10,132 bases of DNA from Clostridia bacterium (lineage in GTDB: Bacteria; Bacillota; Clostridia; Caldicoprobacterales; Caldicoprobacteraceae): NCBI GenBank assembly GCA_017577715.1, contig PKRC01000027.1, positions 1 through 10,132 on the forward strand, written 5' to 3'. Position 1 is the stretch's first letter. The number at the start of each line of letters is the position of its first letter. The notes under the pieces are model-generated. The model was not told the DNA's origin. It worked only from the letters and a program-made list of their open reading frames with translations, and made no database searches. The translations under genes and the position numbers were made by a program. Of this stretch, positions 1-6,207 are shown in pieces.

Positions 1-52
1 TGTCGATTGTTTGGTTTATGACTCTTAAACGAGTCATTTCTTTTTGTGTCAT
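1..52 (-). CDS. N-terminal fragment of a probable transposase (runs off the left edge)
   Basis: Only the first 17 codons are visible, reading leftward from an ATG at 52-50. The peptide MTQKEMTRLRVINQTID resembles the start of helix-turn-helix transposases of the ISNCY (IS1202-like) group, which open with an MT-KE--RL-VI---ID pattern before the DNA-binding helices. A good ribosome binding site, AAGGAG at 67-62, lies 9 bases upstream. Just upstream are an extended -10 element and two direct repeats that could be the end of an insertion sequence. The fragment is too short to prove the family or to tell whether the gene is intact. A non-mobile HTH protein is the main alternative. Confidence 0.5.
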   Translation of the reverse strand, partial: MTQKEMTRLRVINQTID

Positions 53-74
53 GTTGAATATCTCCTTCCTCATG

Positions 75-122
75 TATGACATTATATCAGAATAATTTCA
101 ATATGACATTATCACAGAATAA
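75..122. repeat. Two 21-bp direct repeats with a 27-bp period
   Basis: TATGACATTATATCAGAATAA (75-95) recurs at 102-122 with two mismatches (19 of 21 identical). The repeats sit directly upstream of the transposase-like gene. They could be transposase binding sites near the end of an insertion element, or operator sites. No matching inverted end can be checked because the element leaves the window. Confidence 0.5.
81..89 (-). promoter_or_regulatory. Extended -10 promoter element for the leftward transposase-like gene
   Basis: Read on the minus strand this is TGATATAAT, matching the extended -10 form TGnTATAAT of vegetative (SigA) promoters. No good -35 hexamer is seen at the usual distance, which is common for extended -10 promoters. 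It would start transcription near 74, about 20 bases before the start codon at 52. Confidence 0.4.
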
Positions 123-143
123 CAACAGGTGCGGATTTTTCTA

Positions 144-173
144 TTGATAAACGTGAAGATCAGGGTATATAAT
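144..173 (+). promoter_or_regulatory. SigA-type promoter of tRNA-Val
   Basis: TTGATA (144-149) and a perfect TATAAT (168-173) are separated by 18 bases. Transcription would begin near 180, giving a short leader before the mature tRNA end at 198. Confidence 0.75.
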
Positions 174-197
174 AACAGCAGAAAGTTGAACAGGGAT

Positions 198-273
198 GGG
201 ATCTTAGCTCAGCTGGGAGAGCGCCACACTCACATTGTGGAGGTCACTGGTTCGAGTCCAGTAGGTCCCACCA
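198..273 (+). tRNA. tRNA-Val (anticodon CAC), CCA encoded
   Basis: All four cloverleaf arms can be drawn. The acceptor stem pairs 198-204 with 263-269, including one U-G pair. The D stem is 207-210 with 219-222. The anticodon stem CCACA/TGTGG (224-228, 236-240) closes the loop CTCACAT, with anticodon CAC at 231-233, which reads the valine codon GUG. The T stem 246-250/258-262 encloses TTCGAGT. A73 and CCA (271-273) are encoded. The gene stands alone, with its own promoter and terminator. Confidence 0.96.
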
Positions 274-275
274 CA

Positions 276-315
276 ACAAAAGCCTTCGGCAACTTGCCGA
301 AGGCTTTTGTTTTTG
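276..315 (+). terminator. Intrinsic terminator after tRNA-Val, probably bidirectional
   Basis: A perfect 16-bp stem (276-291 with 295-310) with a three-base loop is followed by TTTTG. The core is GCCTTCGGC flanked by A and T runs, so the reverse strand also gives a hairpin ending in T residues. It may therefore also stop leftward transcription of gene A, which ends at 382 and has no clear terminator of its own. Confidence 0.88.
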
Positions 316-381
316 TGCTAAGTATTACGCTAAGTATATGGACCTTGCGGAAAGCGCTCTTTTAGCGAAAGCCGGGGAACA

Positions 382-1128
382 TCAATCATCGGGGAATAGG
401 GGCTCAAGGTTCTGGTCCGGGTAGAACCTGGGTACGGGAGCCCTTTCGAACCTCTCGCAGGGATCCTCATCGGTTTCATCCTCACACGGCTCATCGGGAA
501 CCGGGCAGTCGTATGCCGGTATCAGCAGCTGAACGGGGAGCAGGGCTTTTACTACCAGATAGTAGCCCAGGGTTATGTCCAAAACTGCATTGCCGTCGTC
601 GTCCTGGGTCAGTACCCCGTCCAGGGCCTCCGCCATCATCTCGAGCTTTATGATGGTTTCCTCGTTTGCGGCGTTGTAATAGCAGACGGGGCTGCTGGTC
701 GAAACCTGAGCCACCGGGCCGGGGCAGTAGAATTTGCCGATCACGTCTGTCCTGTTGATCTCAAACAGCTCGCTCCTGTTCACGCCGTTGGCATCCACGT
801 AGTCTGCATAGAAGGAGATCATGTAATCGATAATGAGCTTTTTAAACCCCGGCTTCGTCCTGTGGGGGTATTTGTCTACCGATAGGAGCTTAATGCTGAA
901 ATCCCTGCAGCCTATATACCTCTTGGGATTATCCAGGGGGTTGCTTCTCAGCTCGCAGTCGGTGGTGGAGGTATCTGGACCGTCGGCATAGACGAGGCAT
1001 CTTTTGATGATGCACTGGTCGAAGACTTTGAGGGCCTCGATGGATACCAACTCGGAGGGGTCCGGCAGCTGGCCCTGCTTGTTTACCAGGCCCGGGCGCA
1101 GTACGAAGTTTTGGATATTTATGGCCAT
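382..1128 (-). CDS. Gene A, copy 1: cysteine-containing protein of a clostridial surface/spore-type family, 248 aa
   Basis: Function is not known. The start is ATG at 1128 because AAAGGAGG (1146-1139) lies 10 bases upstream; a longer in-frame GTG at 1149 overlaps that site and is rejected. There is no signal peptide or membrane segment. Residues 34-45 carry KVFDQCxxKRCL, a motif I associate with clostridial uncharacterised proteins having SPOCS/DUF3794-like folds (from memory, moderate confidence). The middle is beta-rich, and residues 205-248 are rich in Cys, Pro, Asp and Glu. The protein is about 94% identical to the copy at 5332-6078 (15 differences in 248 residues), concentrated in the middle third, while the last 50 residues are identical. 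It is divergent from the propeller gene at 1259 and preceded by a SigK-like promoter, which suggests a mother-cell-made spore-surface protein (inference). Confidence 0.85.
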   Translation of the reverse strand: MAINIQNFVLRPGLVNKQGQLPDPSELVSIEALKVFDQCIIKRCLVYADGPDTSTTDCELRSNPLDNPKRYIGCRDFSIKLLSVDKYPHRTKPGFKKLIIDYMISFYADYVDANGVNRSELFEINRTDVIGKFYCPGPVAQVSTSSPVCYYNAANEETIIKLEMMAEALDGVLTQDDDGNAVLDITLGYYLVVKALLPVQLLIPAYDCPVPDEPCEDETDEDPCERFERAPVPRFYPDQNLEPLFPDD

Positions 1129-1152
1129 GGGAATAACTCCTCCTTTCACGGA

Positions 1153-1180
1153 ACTAAATGGTATGTAAAGCCATACTACA
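1153..1180 (+). promoter_or_regulatory. Possible rightward SigK/SigE-like promoter for gene B
   Basis: AC at 1153-1154 is followed by 17 bases and CATACTACA (1172-1180), a partial match to the mother-cell sigma consensus. It overlaps the leftward -10 element and is kept in the second copy (6103-6130). No vegetative promoter is seen for B in this intergenic region. The match is weak. Confidence 0.3.
1159..1178. promoter_or_regulatory. Inverted repeat in the divergent A/B regulatory region
   Basis: TGGTATG (1159-1165) and CATACTA (1172-1178) form a near-perfect inverted repeat around 6 bases. It lies beside the leftward -10 element and is unchanged in the second copy (6109-6128), although the bases between the arms differ. 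It could be an operator or a short RNA hairpin. Confidence 0.35.
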
Positions 1181-1207
1181 TAATATGCAACGGGCGGAAA
1201 TGGGTGA
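1179..1207 (-). promoter_or_regulatory. SigK-like promoter of gene A copy 1
   Basis: On the minus strand, TCACCC (1207-1202) and CATATTATG (1187-1179) are separated by 14 bases, that is AC-N16-CATA. The SigK consensus is AC-N16/17-CATAnnnTA; only the last A differs. The same arrangement occurs before gene A copy 2 and gene C. The transcript would start near 1171, leaving a leader of about 43 bases. Confidence 0.55.
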
Positions 1208-1258
1208 AAGGGGAAAGGGGAAAAGCAAAAGGAGTACTAAAGGCCCAGGCCTGGAAAT

Positions 1259-2986
1259 ATGTTATATAAAGGGCAGGTACATGGAGCAGCTCTTTTTGAA
1301 TTTTTGGATGGCGAAAATATGGCAGGGGGGATAGGCTGGCTTGTGGCTAAAGGCATGTCAGGCGGGTCCGACTGTTATCTGGTCAGGCAAAAAGGCGGAG
1401 CCCTTATAAAGTTCTGCTATGATGAGCAGCACGGGATATACTGGCAGGAATTTGAAGGTGGGCGGTGGTCTGACAAGAAAACCGTTTACAATAATGCTTA
1501 CGGGTATTTTTGCGTTCTTGTGGACGAGCGCCAACGAATATACATATTTTGCCAGGACATTTGCGGCTGCCTTGTCCTGTGCACGTGGCAAAGGGAGCAA
1601 CCTGAGGCCAAGCTCCTTTTTAATGTAAACCGGAATGTAATAATGCCCGTTCACATAAGGGCCTTTTTGTGCGGCGGAAATATCCATCTGTTCTATAATA
1701 TGATAGATCAATACGGCAATGCCGAGGTACTGGTCCAGCAAATATCGCCCGACGGCCTAAAATGGGGCAGCCCGTACATCGTCACCGGATTTGACAGATG
1801 CAATGATGTTCCATATCGGATTGTTCAGGATGGTAAATCCAGGCTGTATGTCCTGAAAACCTCTTTTGCAAAATGGGAATATCCGGAAGAGGTGCATTTT
1901 GAAGATCAGGCAGCTTATGGGTATCAGCTCAGCTTCCGTACCCATTATGCGGTTGATAACAGCTGGAGCCGTGAGGAAGTCATTCACAGGTGTCCGTATT
2001 CGTATAAGGATTATACCCTGCTCGTTAAGGATAATGTGGTTCATTATCTGTTTATCGTTCAAGAAGAGCAAACTGATAAGGTGATATATAAGAATAAACA
2101 TCTGGGTTTAGGGGATGAAACCGTATTGTTCACGGATGAGAATATCGATTCCTGCTTGCTTATGATCTGCGGAGAAAAATTATGGGCTTTGTGGACCCGT
2201 AATGGTGAGATATACGGATGCTTTTCCCGTGATGGTGGCAAAAGTTTCAGCGATCCTAGATTATATGAGCGCTGTGCGGGCTGCATGCCCGAGAAGGTAT
2301 ACTTTCAAGGTTGCTTTGAAGAGGGGGATGATGGTTCCATCGGCCACGGGTTGCATGCCAATGAATTATATGTTCTCAATGCCGACGGCCGGGAATGCTT
2401 TTTTATGGATGGGGAACTGAAAAGCCTGTCGAGTTTGGATGCGGAAGGAGAAAGCTCCGGGGGGAGCGTGGGCGATTCCCATTATGATGTTAAGCGATTA
2501 TGGGAGTTATTGGCCGATATTTGTCTGGTGATTAAAGCCGCGGATGAGGATAAGGTTAGATTGCAGGCCCAGCTGGAGGATATGAAGGGCCAATTGGCAA
2601 AATTAAACGATATTGTACAGGCCATTAAGTCCCAATTTCAAACGGCGATGGAAAAACTGGATTTTTACGAAAAGGAGAATATCAAGCTTAAAAAGAGGTG
2701 CAATTATCTGGAGCAAAGAATCCTGGCATATGAAGATGCCAAAAAGCTTCTCGAGAAGCGGTTAGCCCAACAGTGCGACGCGAATAAAAATTTAAAGCAG
2801 GAACCGGATCTCGTAAAAGGGCAAATGACATCATCGGCATTAGCGCGTTCCGGCGTTTCGAAAAATGGCGTAACCATGGGCAGGGGCGAGGACAATACGT
2901 GCGGTGAAGGGAACAAGGCGGCTTTTTGGAATAATGGCAACAGGCGGGGGTTCTCCTTTCTCAAATTGCTGTCAAAATGGATGTAG
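1259..2986 (+). CDS. Gene B: beta-propeller-like / coiled-coil protein, 575 aa
   Basis: No specific function is recognised. Residues about 25-390 are repeated strands ending in aromatic and hydrophobic motifs, with two Asp-box (BNR-like) turns: SPDGLKW at 163-169 and SRDGGKSF at 323-330. This pattern fits a sialidase-like beta-propeller used for binding, but no catalytic set can be identified. Residues about 410-515 form a long charged heptad-rich coiled coil, then a low-complexity linker and a short amphipathic tail. There is no signal peptide. The start is uncertain: ATG at 1259 has only a weak binding site, and ATG at 1319 is an alternative. A SigA promoter for the next gene begins 30 bases after the stop. 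B has the same architecture as the gene at 6231 but is clearly diverged. It probably decorates or scaffolds a surface layer (inference). Confidence 0.75.
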   Translation: MLYKGQVHGAALFEFLDGENMAGGIGWLVAKGMSGGSDCYLVRQKGGALIKFCYDEQHGIYWQEFEGGRWSDKKTVYNNAYGYFCVLVDERQRIYIFCQDICGCLVLCTWQREQPEAKLLFNVNRNVIMPVHIRAFLCGGNIHLFYNMIDQYGNAEVLVQQISPDGLKWGSPYIVTGFDRCNDVPYRIVQDGKSRLYVLKTSFAKWEYPEEVHFEDQAAYGYQLSFRTHYAVDNSWSREEVIHRCPYSYKDYTLLVKDNVVHYLFIVQEEQTDKVIYKNKHLGLGDETVLFTDENIDSCLLMICGEKLWALWTRNGEIYGCFSRDGGKSFSDPRLYERCAGCMPEKVYFQGCFEEGDDGSIGHGLHANELYVLNADGRECFFMDGELKSLSSLDAEGESSGGSVGDSHYDVKRLWELLADICLVIKAADEDKVRLQAQLEDMKGQLAKLNDIVQAIKSQFQTAMEKLDFYEKENIKLKKRCNYLEQRILAYEDAKKLLEKRLAQQCDANKNLKQEPDLVKGQMTSSALARSGVSKNGVTMGRGEDNTCGEGNKAAFWNNGNRRGFSFLKLLSKWM

Positions 2987-3015
2987 AAGCTGCCGAATTG
3001 GTTTTTTTCCACGAC

Positions 3016-3045
3016 TTGACATTGAATAATCCGGCATGTTATAAA
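3016..3045 (+). promoter_or_regulatory. SigA-type promoter upstream of the corC-like gene
   Basis: A perfect TTGACA (3016-3021) and TATAAA (3040-3045) are separated by 18 bases. The transcript would start near 3052 and first meet the 36-codon frame at 3083, then the hairpin at 3163-3222, before the membrane-protein gene at 3266. Confidence 0.75.
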
Positions 3046-3082
3046 TTAGTGTAGGCATTAATTTTGGGTAGGTGAGAAGGGG

Positions 3083-3193
3083 ATGGACGATAACCCGGGA
3101 GATAAAAGCAGCTTTAGTATATGGCAACAATTGAAAGGGAAGGATAAAGCGGCTTACCATACAAAGGCAAGGGGAATCTATTTACGGTGGTAA
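3083..3193 (+). CDS. Small leader reading frame, 36 aa
   Basis: The ATG at 3083 is preceded by AGGTGA about 7 bases upstream and by GAAGGGG directly against it. The 36-residue product is polar and basic, starts MDDNPGDKSS and ends ARGIYLRW, with no signal or membrane segment. No family is recognised. The frame lies between a strong SigA promoter and the corC-like gene, and its last 10 codons and stop lie inside a terminator hairpin, with the stop codon forming the first bases of the 3' arm. It may be a regulatory leader peptide whose translation affects folding of the hairpin, or a small independent protein. It could also be chance. Confidence 0.4.
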   Translation: MDDNPGDKSSFSIWQQLKGKDKAAYHTKARGIYLRW

Positions 3194-3222
3194 ATGGATT
3201 CTTTTTGCCTTTTTTTGTTTTT
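3163..3222 (+). terminator. Strong intrinsic terminator / possible attenuator before the corC-like gene
   Basis: The arms 3163-3184 and 3191-3212 pair along all 22 positions, with four G-U pairs, around the 6-base loop CGGTGG. A run of T residues (TTTTTTTGTTTTTT) follows the stem. It lies downstream of the promoter at 3016-3045 and 44 bases before the TTG start at 3266, so it would stop most transcripts unless antitermination occurs. Confidence 0.8.
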
Positions 3223-3265
3223 TGATGGGGTATAACAAAATCATAGTTATGGAGGATGAGTCTTC

Positions 3266-4570
3266 TTGGTTATCCAGTTATTAGGTTTAATCGTGCTTTT
3301 AGGGTTAAACGCCTTTTTTGCCAGCGCGGAGATAGCGCTGCTGTCGCTTAACGAAAGCAAGGTCAAACAGAAGGCCGAACAGGGAGACAAAAAGGCTCAG
3401 GCGCTTAAAAATTTATTAAGGGATCCCAATAAATTTCTCTCCACCATTCAGATTGGAATCACCCTTGCGGGTTTTCTTGCCAGCGCTTTTGCATCCGATA
3501 TGTTTGCGGGGAAATTAGCCGATCTGTTGAGCAGGATATCGCTTGGTATCCCCATGACCTGGCTCAACAATATCTCCGTGGTCATTATAACGCTCATATT
3601 GTCATATTTTTCTCTGGTTCTGGGGGAATTGGTCCCCAAAAGGCTTGCCATGAAGAGATCGGATGCAATCGCGAGGTTTTGCGTTGGCCCCATTAATGCT
3701 TTATCAACCGTAACTGCCCCATTTGTCAAATTCCTCAGCGCGTCCACCAACTTTGTGGTAAGGCTTCTGGGCATTGATCCCAACGAAGATGAAAGGGCGA
3801 TTACGGAGGAGGAAATCCTTTTAATGCTCGATGAAGGGGAAGAAAAGGGGACCATAGATGAAAGCGAAAGGGAGATGATCACCAACATTTTCGAGTTCGA
3901 TAATAAAATCGTCACCGATATCATGACCCACAGGACCGATGTGGTTGCCATCTCGATTGATGAGAGCCTGGAAGGGATAGTAGAGCTTGTAAAGGAAGAA
4001 AAATACACGAGATTTCCGGTGTATGAAGGCAGCATAGATAATATTGTGGGTATCCTGCATGCCAAGGAATTGATAAAGCATATTGATGTTAAGAATTATA
4101 ATAAGGTAGATTTTGAACTGTCCAGGATGATCAGGCCTGCCTATTATGTACCCTCCTCAAAGAAGATCGCGGAACTCTTCAGGGAGATGCAGAAGAACAA
4201 GGTGCATATGGCAGTGGTTATTGATGAGTATGGGGGAACGGAAGGGATAGTAACCATAGAGGATTTGATGGAGGAGATCGTGGGCAATATCTTTGATGAA
4301 TACGATGAGGAGGAAAAGGATTTTGAAAAGATCGATGAGAACACCTATATTTTTAACGGCACAATCAACATTGACGAGGTACAGGACTTTTTCAATGTAA
4401 AGCTGCCCGTAGATGATTACGACACGCTGAGCGGCTTTGTCATAGGTCAACTGGGAAGGATACCGGGAGAAGATGACAAGCCGGAGATTGAATTTAACGG
4501 ACTCGTATTCAAGGTTGAAGAGGTGGATGAAAAGCGGGTTGCAAAGGTGAAGATATGCAGGGCGGAATAA
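3266..4570 (+). CDS. HlyC/CorC family membrane protein (DUF21-CBS-CBS-CorC_HlyC), 434 aa
   Basis: This is a hemolysin C/CorC/CNNM-type inner-membrane protein; relatives are linked to Mg2+ (and Co2+) efflux or to cation homeostasis. Residues 1-165 form the DUF21 membrane domain, with hydrophobic segments near 3-25, 58-80, 100-122 and 140-165 and the conserved GELVPKRLA stretch. Two CBS domains follow (about 218-275, including RFPVYEG, and 287-346, including the MAVVIDEYGGTEGIVT signature). The C-terminal CorC_HlyC domain is about 355-434 (DYDTLSGFV). The length is normal. The start is TTG at 3266, with GGAGG at 3251-3255 ten bases upstream. The gene has its own SigA promoter and sits between the repeated modules, so it is probably unrelated to them in function. 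The exact substrate cannot be told from sequence. Confidence 0.95.
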   Translation: MVIQLLGLIVLLGLNAFFASAEIALLSLNESKVKQKAEQGDKKAQALKNLLRDPNKFLSTIQIGITLAGFLASAFASDMFAGKLADLLSRISLGIPMTWLNNISVVIITLILSYFSLVLGELVPKRLAMKRSDAIARFCVGPINALSTVTAPFVKFLSASTNFVVRLLGIDPNEDERAITEEEILLMLDEGEEKGTIDESEREMITNIFEFDNKIVTDIMTHRTDVVAISIDESLEGIVELVKEEKYTRFPVYEGSIDNIVGILHAKELIKHIDVKNYNKVDFELSRMIRPAYYVPSSKKIAELFREMQKNKVHMAVVIDEYGGTEGIVTIEDLMEEIVGNIFDEYDEEEKDFEKIDENTYIFNGTINIDEVQDFFNVKLPVDDYDTLSGFVIGQLGRIPGEDDKPEIEFNGLVFKVEEVDEKRVAKVKICRAE

Positions 4571-4581
4571 AATAGGGGTGA

Positions 4582-4628
4582 AAAAGCCCCTTCCCGGGGA
4601 GGGTAGTGCACACCGGGAAGGGGCTTTT
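4582..4628. terminator. Bidirectional terminator between the corC-like gene and gene C copy 1
   Basis: The arms 4582-4597 and 4613-4628 form a perfect 16-bp stem, AAAAGCCCCTTCCCGG with its complement, around a 15-base loop. T residues follow the rightward stem, and the leftward strand ends in TTTTT. It separates the convergent genes ending at 4570 and 4638. Confidence 0.85.
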
Positions 4629-4637
4629 CATATTTTT

Positions 4638-5174
4638 TCAGTTGGAATCCACGGCCAGCACGCTGAGGGTTCCGCTTATGGTAACATCCAGCCCCAACGC
4701 TACGGTGGAGCTTACGCTGGTAAGCTCCAGCGTATAGGTGCAGCAGTCACCGCAGTCAACCCCGCACTGGGTGAAGTCAAAGTTCAGCCCGCGGCTGTCC
4801 GGTATATCGATCACGGCTATCGACTGGGATACGCTGAAGCTCCTCAATTGCTCGCGGAAGCCGCTAAACCTGCAGTTTCTGTACAGCGTGAAGTTGAAGG
4901 TTAACCCCGCAGCCACCGTTGCGGTGGAGGTTAAAATCCCTTCGAACTTTACCAGGATGTTCGGCGACTTCAGGCAGGAGGTATCGAGGGTGACGCTTAC
5001 AATGGGCTGGTTAACGGTGGGATTGAGCAAGGTAGCCAGGATGTTTATGGTGGTTGGGCCGAGACTGCCGGTATTGGCTCTTAAAATGGCAGGTCCGGGG
5101 AGCGGGCGATTGCGTATTCCCTGGCATGGGTCGCGCCTGTCGATGCAGTTGTTTCTATACGATAGAGAGTTCAT
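4638..5174 (-). CDS. Gene C, copy 1: DUF4489-like protein, 178 aa
   Basis: The protein matches my recollection of clostridial DUF4489 proteins, whose function is unknown. It opens MNSLSYRNN, carries a PCQxIRNRPLPGPAIL segment near residues 17-31, then beta-strand repeats rich in Thr, Val and Ser, a cysteine cluster CGVDCGDCC, and a TLELTSVSS strand near the end. There is no membrane segment or classical signal peptide. The start is ATG at 5174 because AAGGAGG (5189-5183) lies 8 bases upstream; an open in-frame extension to 5255 is rejected. A near-identical copy is at 9492-10028, with 8 differences in 178, all after residue 75. Its own SigK-like promoter lies at 5282-5310. It is co-oriented with gene A copy 2, so readthrough from A is also possible. 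A spore-coat or surface role is inference. Confidence 0.85.
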   Translation of the reverse strand: MNSLSYRNNCIDRRDPCQGIRNRPLPGPAILRANTGSLGPTTINILATLLNPTVNQPIVSVTLDTSCLKSPNILVKFEGILTSTATVAAGLTFNFTLYRNCRFSGFREQLRSFSVSQSIAVIDIPDSRGLNFDFTQCGVDCGDCCTYTLELTSVSSTVALGLDVTISGTLSVLAVDSN

Positions 5175-5227
5175 GGACGCATCCTCCTTCACATTAGATT
5201 TTACTGGCATTTCAGCATCTTTCATGA

Positions 5228-5252
5228 CGGCATGCGGTCGTATATCATGCCG
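5228..5252 (-). promoter_or_regulatory. Inverted repeat in the gene C leader
   Basis: CGGCATG (5228-5234) and CATGCCG (5246-5252) are perfect complements around 11 bases. The repeat falls within the predicted 100-base leader of gene C, 54 bases upstream of the start codon, so it would form an RNA hairpin or a protein site. The same repeat is present upstream of copy 2 at 10082-10106. Confidence 0.45.
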
Positions 5253-5281
5253 CATATAACGCCATATATCATCCTATGATA

Positions 5282-5310
5282 CAGTATATGAATTACTCAT
5301 AAAAGGGTGA
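5282..5310 (-). promoter_or_regulatory. SigK-like promoter of gene C copy 1
   Basis: Minus strand TCACCC (5310-5305) is separated by 14 bases from CATATACTG (5290-5282), with TA following. This is the same motif and spacing as upstream of gene A, although the spacer and surroundings are unrelated. The transcript would start near 5275. Confidence 0.55.
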
Positions 5311-5331
5311 TTTGCCCGGGGCCAAACGGGA

Positions 5332-6078
5332 TCAATCATCGGGGAATAGGGGTTCAAGGTTCTGGTCCGGGTAGAACCTGGGTACGGGAGCCCTTTCGAA
5401 CCTCTCGCAGGGATCCTCATCGGTTTCATCCTCGCACGGCTCATCGGGAACCGGGCAGTCGTATGCCGGTATCAGCAACTGAACGGGGAGCAGGGCTTTT
5501 ACTATCAGATAGTAGCCCAGGGTTATGTCCAAAACTGCATTGCCATCGTCGTCCTGGGTCAGTACCCCGTCCAGGGCCTCCGCTATCATCTCGAGCTTTA
5601 TGATGGTTTCGCCGTTGGCGATGTTGTAGCAGCAGACGGGGCTGCTGGCCGAAACCTGAGCCACCGGGTCGGGGCAGTAGAATTTGCCGATCACGTCTGT
5701 CCTGTTGATCTCAAACAGCTCGCTCCTGTTCACGCCGTTGGCATCCACGTAGTCTGCACAGAAGGAGATCATGTATGTGATGACCAATCTCTTGAACCCC
5801 GGCTTTGTCCTGTGGGGGTATTTGTCTACCGAGAGGAGCTTAATGCTGAAATCCCTGCAGCCTATATACCTCTTGGGATTATCCAGGGGGTTGCTTCTCA
5901 GCTCGCAGTCGGTGGTGGAGGTATCCGGGCCGTCGGCATAGACGAGGCATCTTTTAATCATGCACTGGTCGAAGACTTTTAGGGCCTCGATGGATACCAG
6001 CTCGGAGGGATCCGGCAAGTGGCCATGCTTGTTTACCAGGCCCGGGCGCAGTACCAAGTTTTGGATGTTTATGGCCAT
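5332..6078 (-). CDS. Gene A, copy 2: cysteine-containing protein, 248 aa
   Basis: This has the same length and organisation as copy 1 (382-1128). The start is ATG at 6078 behind the same AAAGGAGG site; the in-frame extension to 6177 crosses the promoter and is rejected. Differences from copy 1 include Q18H, Q20H and I40M, and two Tyr-to-Cys changes in the middle region, so this copy has two extra cysteines. The KVFDQCxxKRCL motif and the Cys/Pro-rich tail are kept. Both frames are intact, so both copies look functional. Gene C copy 1 follows 157 bases downstream on the same strand with its own promoter. Function is unknown; a cross-linked spore or surface layer component is a reasonable guess from the cysteines, the promoter and the neighbours. 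Confidence 0.85.
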   Translation of the reverse strand: MAINIQNLVLRPGLVNKHGHLPDPSELVSIEALKVFDQCMIKRCLVYADGPDTSTTDCELRSNPLDNPKRYIGCRDFSIKLLSVDKYPHRTKPGFKRLVITYMISFCADYVDANGVNRSELFEINRTDVIGKFYCPDPVAQVSASSPVCCYNIANGETIIKLEMIAEALDGVLTQDDDGNAVLDITLGYYLIVKALLPVQLLIPAYDCPVPDEPCEDETDEDPCERFERAPVPRFYPDQNLEPLFPDD

Positions 6079-6128
6079 GAGAATAACTCCTCCTTTCGCG
6101 GGACTGAATGGTATGTAGGGCCATACTA

Positions 6129-6157
6129 CATAATATGCAACGGGCGGAAATGGGTGA
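6129..6157 (-). promoter_or_regulatory. SigK-like promoter of gene A copy 2
   Basis: Minus strand TCACCC (6157-6152) and CATATTATG (6137-6129) with 14 bases between, identical to the motif of copy 1. A partial rightward motif (AC at 6103-6104, N17, CATACTACA at 6122-6130) overlaps it and could serve gene B2. Confidence 0.55.
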
Positions 6158-6207
6158 AAGGGGGAAGGGGAAAGCAAAAGGAGTACTAAAGGTCCAGGTT
6201 TGGAAAT

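Larger units (their letters stand above)
381..1273. repeat. Long direct repeat, copy 1 (gene A plus divergent regulatory region)
   Basis: This block is highly similar to 5331-6222. Similarity starts at the stop codon of gene A and ends at the GGG just before the rightward coding sequence. Left and right flanks are unrelated between copies. There is one single-base length difference, in the purine-rich stretch near 1210-1225. No insertion-sequence ends or target duplications are visible at the borders. Confidence 0.9.
4638..5278. repeat. Long direct repeat, gene C module copy 1
   Basis: This block, gene C and its leader, is repeated at 9492-10132 with a constant offset of 4854 bases. The leader and the first 75 codons are almost free of differences. 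Similarity still holds at the right edge of the window, so the true end of the repeat is not visible. On the left, similarity begins just past the stop codon and the terminators differ. Confidence 0.9.

Noticed and set aside
317..337. Two GCTAAGTAT repeats (317-325 and 329-337) after the tRNA terminator
   Set aside because: They are only 9 bases each and lack any integrase or tRNA-end match, so they may be chance.
129..365. 78-codon open frame on the plus strand
   Set aside because: It runs straight through the tRNA-Val promoter, gene and terminator, and has no binding site.
3052..3222. Mg2+ riboswitch (M-box) ahead of the corC-like gene
   Set aside because: The leader is only about 110 bases before the terminator. 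I cannot recognise the conserved helices, and the region is open as a reading frame.
5175..5255. In-frame 27-codon extension of gene C
   Set aside because: AAGGAGG lies within it 8 bases before the ATG at 5174, and the short form matches the usual start of DUF4489-like proteins.
4738..5259. 173-codon plus-strand frame opposite gene C, also present opposite copy 2 at 9592-10113
   Set aside because: It is antisense to a well-supported gene with a strong binding site. Its presence in both places follows from duplication of C, and it has no binding site of its own.
6079..6177. N-terminal extension of gene A copy 2
   Set aside because: It crosses the promoter motif and the ribosome binding site. 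The equivalent extension in copy 1 is broken after 7 codons, so the shared ATG start is preferred.
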